Positions 56,790 through 64,000 of a stretch of DNA of 64,000 bases are shown here, piece by piece. A model generated the notes under the pieces. That model was not told where the DNA came from, ran no database searches, and saw only the letters and a program-made list of their open reading frames with translations. The stretch is from Isoetes taiwanensis (taxonomy: Eukaryota; Streptophyta; Lycopodiopsida; Isoetales; Isoetaceae): contig JAJEKV010000010.1 in assembly GCA_021234155.1 (NCBI GenBank), positions 20,546,833 to 20,610,832 on the forward strand, read 5' to 3'. The position numbers and the translations under genes are program-made. The number at the start of each line of letters is the position of its first letter. Positions within the stretch are counted from its first letter, which is position 1.

Positions 56790-57510
56790 TCAGGTAATAT
56801 TTGAGATACAGTTAAAATTCTTTAACAGGATTTCATTTTGGTTTACATGATCACTCGCAAACAAAGGCATATAATGTGCTTGGTCTATACATATTTGAAG
56901 GGGAGACAGATATGGGTTATCCAGCTAAATGGAAACATTCGTATAGACATTTAACCTGTATGGTTGCTTTGCCATTGAAGGAGTAGACATTTAACCTGTA
57001 TGGTTGCTTTGCTATTGAAGGAGTAGACATTTAACCTATATGGTTGCGTTGCCTTTGAAGGAGTTTCCATTTAGCACATATTTCTATTTCAATGGTTTTA
57101 GAACCATTAAGGAAATAGTTATGGATATAGCTAAGACCTTGGCGGTCAAATGAGATTTGAACAGAAATACACGGAGAAAGATCGGTCCGGCTAATCGGTC
57201 GGACCCAAGATAAAAACAAGTAGAAGGATTTGCGATAGCATCGATCGAACTCGAAGGGTATTTTGCTTAATGAATCCAGAATGCGCTTGGGCTATCGAAA
57301 ATAAATAGTCAAAGTTGCTACAGTTGCAGGTCATTCCCATATGAACAGTAACCTCTATGATTTTGTGCTAAAGGTGTGAATGACTTATGAAATTTGCATA
57401 ATCGAAGTTCTTCTCTTGAATTATCTTGTGACCATTGTGTTGATAAATTAAAGGTGAATATACAAGGTTATAAGTGTGATTGCATAAAGATTATCTAGAA
57501 AATTCCTTCA
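56777..57510 (+). repeat. 3' LTR of Copia-2
   Basis: 734 bp, with the same termini as the 5' LTR and the CATAA duplication on its right. Confidence 0.95.
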
Positions 57511-57798
57511 CATAAATGGTATTGCAACATAACAACACCAATATCTAGAAATGATAATTGGCAAGGCACAATCTCTGTTACTAGTCTAACTGGTAAGAAA
57601 AGTGGCTCAGAAATTGAAGAGCATAACATAAATAATATAGGGTCTTGACGCGGTTTCCTTCATAACTTCCGCCTCGAAAGTGTCGATTCGAAAGTGTTTT
57701 TTAGTACGCTTGAAAGCTAGAGATGTGAGCATTCCATCGGTGTATAATTCATATAGTTTTGTTGTGTCTATCTAGGCCGGATTTGGAGTTTACATATT

Positions 57799-58756
57799 TT
57801 GTCTACCATGGCAAACCCTAGTTTGCCTGCTTCCGGAGCACGTTTGTTAGTCAAGAAAGTGGTAAGTGGTGCTTCTGCTTCTTCTTCACAAGATGATATG
57901 AATTCTTCTTTGCCGCCTCCTAATTTACCCAATAATTCTCGGCTCAATCCTCTTGCTTTTGACCCTTCTCTTGTTAATATGAGTACAAGCTTGCAACATT
58001 TCCCCTTTTCTAAATTTGCATCTTTGTACTTCTCAAGAGACCATCAGAAATATTTCTACCGCTGTTTCCGCTTTTTTTGTCTACTTCCGGATGGATGTGT
58101 CCGCCCCTCCGCCCCTTGGGGTTCTTCTCGATGTTGTGGCTAGAGCACCTTCTACATGATTTAGCTTATTGATTAAACATGATTTTACATCAAGTGTGCA
58201 CCGCCAGTTTCACGCGCATTGATATTATGTTACGTATCAACAAGAAAGAATTGAGCTCGTATCTAAATGAGTTACAAGCACAAGATGACCGTATGGATGT
58301 TCAATTGCCTCCTGAGGGTGTCTTCTATGAGGCACTGCGTTCAAATGCTTTTACACAGGCTGGCCTACCAGTTGTTGAAATTGATCATAATGCTCATTTG
58401 CAGTGTGTTCAGAACCTTGTGTCTCATGCAGTTGTTTGCCATTTCACTAGACAGTTTCTGGATCTCAAGAGAGTTGGATTCTGACTAAAATATCACCTTC
58501 AGAGACTGGGTCTCCCTCATTATGCATCTCTAAAAGTTTTGGATAAGGATAATAATTTCTTCTTGGTCATGTTTGACTCTTCACTTGCAATTGACAGGCT
58601 TGTGGAACGTGGTGTTGATCCTCTTTGGGGACATTATCTTCTTTATCAGGTTTATTCTCCTGGATTCTTGCCAAGTAAGTTAGGTGCATTGCGCATGCCT
58701 TGCTGGCTTGCTGGCCCATACACTATTTATATCACAGTACTACTAGAAGAATAAAA
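57799..58756 (+). pseudogene. Gag-like/LINE ORF1-like fragments
   Basis: Three successive plus-strand frames look related. The first has a Ser-rich N-terminus (MANPSLPASGARLLVKKVVS from 57808). The second has LPPEGVFYEALRSNAFTQAG and DLKRVGF (58179-58484). The third has FFLVMFDSSLAIDRLVERGV, then GHYLLYQVYSPGF (to about 58670), resembling the DUF4283-type gag-like domain of plant LINE ORF1. Stops and frame changes separate them. The family assignment is tentative. Confidence 0.4.
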
Positions 58757-58879
58757 ACTCTTTTTCTAATTTCTCGTACTTAAGAGTGTTATTCTCACCT
58801 TTTTCTTTCAGATATAGATGCAAAGGCCTTTCCGTAATGGGACAGTCCACCTCCACTTCACTACCCATGAACACTTAAC

Positions 58880-60339
<1,460 letters not shown>

Positions 60340-61180
60340 GCGCTTTTTTCGAAGCACACGGCTATGGCGCTGTAATCCGTTGTGGATCAATCCGGCTCAT
60401 ACTTTGAATCATTTAATTTGGAATCAAATCGCTTAAAATCTCAAACCGGAGCAATGTAAGAGAAAGAGAACTCCGTAACAAGAACGGATCATAAAAGATG
60501 CCAAAGGAAAAGAAAAAGGGAAGCTAAAGAAGAATTAGCAAAAATTGCATCAGCAGAGGGAGGATCCACCGAACGCCTCTACTAGGCTTCTGATGGTGTT
60601 GAAATTATTATCTTCATTTCATAGCACCACTAAAGGCTTGACCGACAAAGGATAAGAAAGAGGTTTTACGAGATTTTCTCGAAGATGACACAATGGACAA
60701 CCGTGACTTGGTGAAGAGCTGAAAGATTTGCAAGCCAAGAGCATTGTGGTCAGCAACCTCGTGGCTTCCATTCAACTTCAAGAAGTCTAACAAAGAATGA
60801 CAGCTTTAGCGCCCAAGAGTAGTTGCCTTGCTATGGCCGTAAGAGGAAGCATTAATACCGAAAGTGCTAATCCCGCCGCTGCTTTGGTTTTGGTAAACCT
60901 ACTGGTGTTCATCCTAGGAATCTTACCAAAGCAAAATTGAAGAGGGAAGAGATAGATTGCAAAGGGGGAAATGGGTTTTGTACAAAAGAGTTAGAAGAGC
61001 GATGCAATTCCCAATTCGCATAGAACTTGTGCAAAGAATTTTGGACCAAAAATAGTAGGGTCTCTCCAAATGCAAAGGATGTTAAGTTCAAGATTGGAAC
61101 GAAATGTAAGAGAGGATCATGCCACTCACTATCCGAAGAATCACAGATTATTTCATTTCTTCATCTTCACCACATTTTTT
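60340..61180 (+). pseudogene. Degenerate 5' part of a transposon gene
   Basis: Short plus-strand coding-like pieces (a Lys-rich KRKKKEKREAKEELAKIASA near 60500, then Ser/Asp-rich pieces) separated by stops lie upstream of the minisatellite and the transposase remnant. Linking it to that gene rests on position only. Confidence 0.3.
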
Positions 61181-61288
61181 ATTGTTAATGTGGTATGTTG
61201 TATATGGTTAGTGATTGCTTGTGATACGTGGTTGGTGTGGTTAGTGATTGCTCGTGGTGTGTGGTGCCTATTAATGCTGTGATATATG

Positions 61289-61915
61289 ATATGTGCTGCC
61301 TAGTGTGGTGAGTCACGTGGTGTAAAATAAATGCTGTAAATATATGCTTTGTGGTGCCTAGTGTGGTGAATAACATGGTGTAAAAATACATGCCGTAATA
61401 TATGCTATGTGGTGCCTAGTGTGGTGAAAAATATGGTGAAAAATAAATGCTCTAAATATACGCTTTGTGGTGCCTAGTGTGGTGAATAATATGGTGTAAA
61501 ATAAATGCTGTAATATATGCTATGTGGTGCCTAGTGTGGTGAATAACATGGTGTAAAATAAATGCTGTAATATATTCTATGTGGTGCCTAGTGTGGTGAA
61601 AAGTATGGTGTAAAATAAATGCCGTGAATATATGCTATGTGGTGCCTAGTGTGGTGAAAAATATGGTGTCCAATAAATTATATATTATATGCTTTGTGGT
61701 GCCTAGTGTGGTGAATAACGAGGTGTAAGATGAATGTCCCAGAATATATGCTATGTGGTGCCTAGTGTGGTGAAAAATATGGTGTAAAATAAATTATGTA
61801 TTATATGCTTTGTGGTGCCTAGTGTGGTGAATAACGAGGTGTAAGATGAATGTCCGAATATATGCTATGTGGTGCCTAGTGTGGTGGAAAATGTAGTGTG
61901 CAATAAATATGTCGA
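61289..61915 (+). repeat. Eleven-copy ~58-bp minisatellite
   Basis: The core GTGCCTAGTGTGGTGAA recurs at roughly 55-60 bp spacing from 61294 to 61890, eleven times. Units fall into two classes (CTTTGTGG...GAATAAC and CTATGTGG...GAAAAAT). The last four form two nearly identical ~118-bp dimers, so a higher-order repeat is emerging. Confidence 0.92.
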
Positions 61916-61934
61916 TCACCTTGTTATCTTCCTT

Positions 61935-63430
61935 TGCAGCTTGCAATTGTTCAGAAATTCAAGACGGAACATCCTAGTGTTATGATCAAACAGAGGATGT
62001 TTGAAAAGTCAAACCATGGTTTGTTGTAAAATTAAAGGACTTCAATAGTTGTCACCGATATACCATGTTAGAATGCAGATGCTAATAGATGGCTTCAATA
62101 GTATGAGAACTAAGCACCCAAAAAGTCAAGCCGCACTTGTCGCCTTTTGCGTGTCGCATATATATGGTGAATGCATGCCCTCAATACAAAATAAGTAGCA
62201 CAAGAAGTCCGGTGGCGTGGAATCTTATGTGAGAAAACTAGCTTCCAACCTTACCATAAGGGTGAGTGTAAAGAGTGTGGGATTAAGAAGTTCTCTATCC
62301 GCCCACATGAACAATCTAGTGATAGTGGCATGGTGAAGTGGGAATACCTAGACTATGAAAAAAAACTCAGATTCGAGATGGCAAAGAAGAAGTCTAAGCT
62401 CGCTCACCAACACAATGAAACCGCAAGTCTTCCACCGGGTGAACAAAATGTTGGAGAAGCTTCCAAAATTTCCTTTTACACAACTTCGTGATATAAGTGG
62501 CGTGCGTGCCAAGACAAAGAACTCCTTGATAACTTGCCCGAGATGCTTACCTATCCGCGGGTTGACTTCGCAGAGAATTATACTTTTAAGGAGCAGAATG
62601 AAGTTCACCCATGCTACTGGGTCAACAACCGATAACTATATTTGTTCAAATAACCTAGCAGTGTTGATTCACGCATTGCACACCATTGAGAAGGAAACAC
62701 ACTACTATGTGCCTGATGATAGGGAACATGACACACTTTTTGTTCAACATTGTTTTATGAAACATTTTGAGTACTTAAAGCGTAAAGGCAATGTCCCCAA
62801 ACAAAGACTATGTATTTTCGTGATGGTGCCGCATCACAATTCAAAGCAAATGTGATCATTTTATTTTGTTGGAAGGTACAGCCAGGATACGAGGTCAACA
62901 TGATGTGGAACTTCTTTGGATCAAACCATGGAAAAGGTGAACATGATGGGAAGGCAAAGAATTGAAAAGATGGATAATGAGGTTCACAAAATTTAAACAT
63001 CCCGACATTAAACTAGATAATGCCCATGATGTGGTGAAAATTGCAGAGAAACAATTTCAATGTGGTACATCCGAAAGTGGACTCAAAATGGAAGAAAAGT
63101 TCTGAGATACTTCGGGAAATAAAACCCGAGGATATCAACAGAAAAAAGGCTTGGGGTGCGTAGACAATTCCGAAACCAGTGCAAATTCATTCAGTCCATG
63201 GATTCAAAGACAGAAATCCAACACACGCCTACATACCGTAAAGCTATCATGTTTTTGCAACAATTGTTTGGATGGAAAATGGGACATGTGTGAGAACAAA
63301 TTGTATGTAGATGAATGGAACCTTGTAGTCGCTGAACCATCCTCCAATGTTCATGCGATGTGGAAGAGACCCGCAAGTCTACCAGCCACTATACTCAACG
63401 CTGGCAAAAGTACTTGCGTAAGCACTTAGA
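61935..63430 (+). pseudogene. Decayed transposase with DFAENY / DGAASQFK / HGKGEHDG motifs
   Basis: In order, over several frames: AIVQKFKTEHPSVMIKQRMF (about 61942-62000); a region with LKDFNS and an MQMLIDGFNSM-like piece; CKECGIKK; VDFAENYTF (Asp codon 62564-62566); IHALHTIEKE and DDREHDTLFVQHC; DGAASQFK (Asp codon 62822-62824); MMWNFFGSNHGKGEHDGK (about 62900-62960); and LSCFCNNCLDGKWDMCENK with YVDEWN (about 63245-63320). Two spaced Asp motifs and the HGKG-DG block fit a DDE-type transposase family also seen outside plants, which I cannot name. Many stops and shifts make it inactive. The minisatellite lies immediately 5'. Confidence 0.6.
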
Positions 63431-64000
63431 GAAGGAGACAAATTTGCGCTTGCCGCACCTAAAGGGAATGAGGAGGATTCTCAGATTTTGATGTTGCTAT
63501 GCACCAAGCCAAAATTTGAAGTTGAAAATGACTTCAAGCTAACGGAAACTTATTTATGAGAGGTGAAACCGCTGTGGAGGGCATTTACTATAGAAAGAAG
63601 CCCCTACAAAGGTGATGTATGAGTTGTTGACAAACGAGCCAAAGTCACTTGTATTCTCTACTCAAATTTGTGCTATTCGAAGTTCCCATGCAGAGATCAA
63701 GAAAGGTGCTCGAACCAAGCTTATGTGCTAGACCAAAGCAGATGAGGAAAAGATTCTAGAAAAATCTTGCCCGAGGTTTTATCCGATGAAGATAGCATGT
63801 CCGATGAAGAATAGTTGAACACATTCTTACAAAAGTTAGGAAATGATTCAAATTTTGAATATATGTTGTTGTGTCTTGCCTTGTTTGGGAATAATATAAG
63901 AAACTCAATTCCATGCTCAATTGTTTTTTTTTTTGGAGTGAATGGGGATTTTTTCATTAATTATAGAAAAAGGTACAACATAGTGAGTGAGCCTTTATAG
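63431..64000. other. Noncoding right end with possible LINE 3' end
   Basis: A T13-type run at about 63924-63936 followed by GGAGTGAATGGGGATTTTTTC resembles the poly-T start of the minus-strand L1-like remnant at 49424. No gene is supported. Confidence 0.35.

Larger units (their letters stand above)
51178..57510 (+). mobile_element. Complete Copia LTR retrotransposon (Copia-2), plus strand
   Basis: LTRs at 51178-51921 (744 bp) and 56777-57510 (734 bp) begin TGATGAAAATTG and end CCTTCA, with the 5-bp target duplication CATAA at 51173-51177 and 57511-57515. The primer binding site (51923-51935) matches initiator tRNA-Met, and a polypurine tract GAAGGGGAGAA precedes the 3' LTR. The internal order gag, protease, integrase, RT, RNase H is Copia. 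LTRs differ only at a few small clusters, so the insertion is much younger than Copia-1. A LINE has since inserted in RNase H. Confidence 0.96.

Overview
The window is nuclear DNA from a land plant. It shows spliceosomal genes with GT..AG introns, a CYP707A-type cytochrome P450 (abscisic acid 8'-hydroxylase family), a telo-box promoter in front of a ribosome-biogenesis helicase, and very dense Copia, LINE and DNA-transposon debris. The LINEs have C-terminal zinc-finger-like tails and pentanucleotide 3' tails, which I do not associate with typical flowering plants. A fern, lycophyte or gymnosperm is my guess, but the sequence alone does not prove it.

Layout: (1) 1-10.1 kb: a broken, unrecognised coding region split by a complete minus-strand Copia retrotransposon (1256-9319, TSD CACAT), itself split by a LINE (4555-7527). 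(2) 10.1-20 kb: the gene island. It holds a dead SET-domain methyltransferase gene (minus), the first exon of an ORMDL gene (minus), an intact 11-exon DEAD-box helicase RH29/DDX54/Dbp10 homologue (plus, 839 codons by my splicing), and an intact 9-exon CYP707A-like gene (minus, 460 codons). (3) 20-28.6 kb: duplication debris of the P450. Its upstream region occurs three times, two copies forming a large inverted repeat. A rotted P450 pseudogene lies at 26.6-28.4 kb with an inverted piece of its own exon 2 at its end. A 4-copy tandem array of ~440-bp units lies between. (4) 28.6-38.6 kb: an old, eroded LTR family hosting a younger non-autonomous LTR element (30188-34192, TSD CCCCC) and a LINE 3' end. 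(5) 38.6-43.2 kb: orphan exons, including an alpha/beta-hydrolase fragment, and palindromic repeats. (6) 43.2-47 kb: a decayed minus-strand transposon gene with Ulp1 (C48) protease and SWIM-finger remnants. (7) 47-51 kb: repeats and an L1-like ORF1 remnant. (8) 51178-57510: a complete plus-strand Copia element (TSD CATAA), interrupted in RNase H by a LINE. (9) 57.5-64 kb: LINE ORF1-like fragments, a SINE-like element with a CTAT tail, an 11-copy minisatellite, and a decayed transposase with DFAENY, DGAASQFK and HGKGEHDG motifs.

Only the RH29-like and CYP707A-like genes look intact and host-encoded. They are convergent and their functions appear unrelated (60S ribosome assembly versus ABA catabolism). 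Everything else is mobile DNA, repeats or broken genes. I did not find a coherent new multi-gene system. The most unusual structures are the triplicated and inverted P450 upstream region, LINE tails that account for the pentanucleotide microsatellites, and the Ulp1/SWIM transposon. All splice coordinates and homology calls were made by eye.
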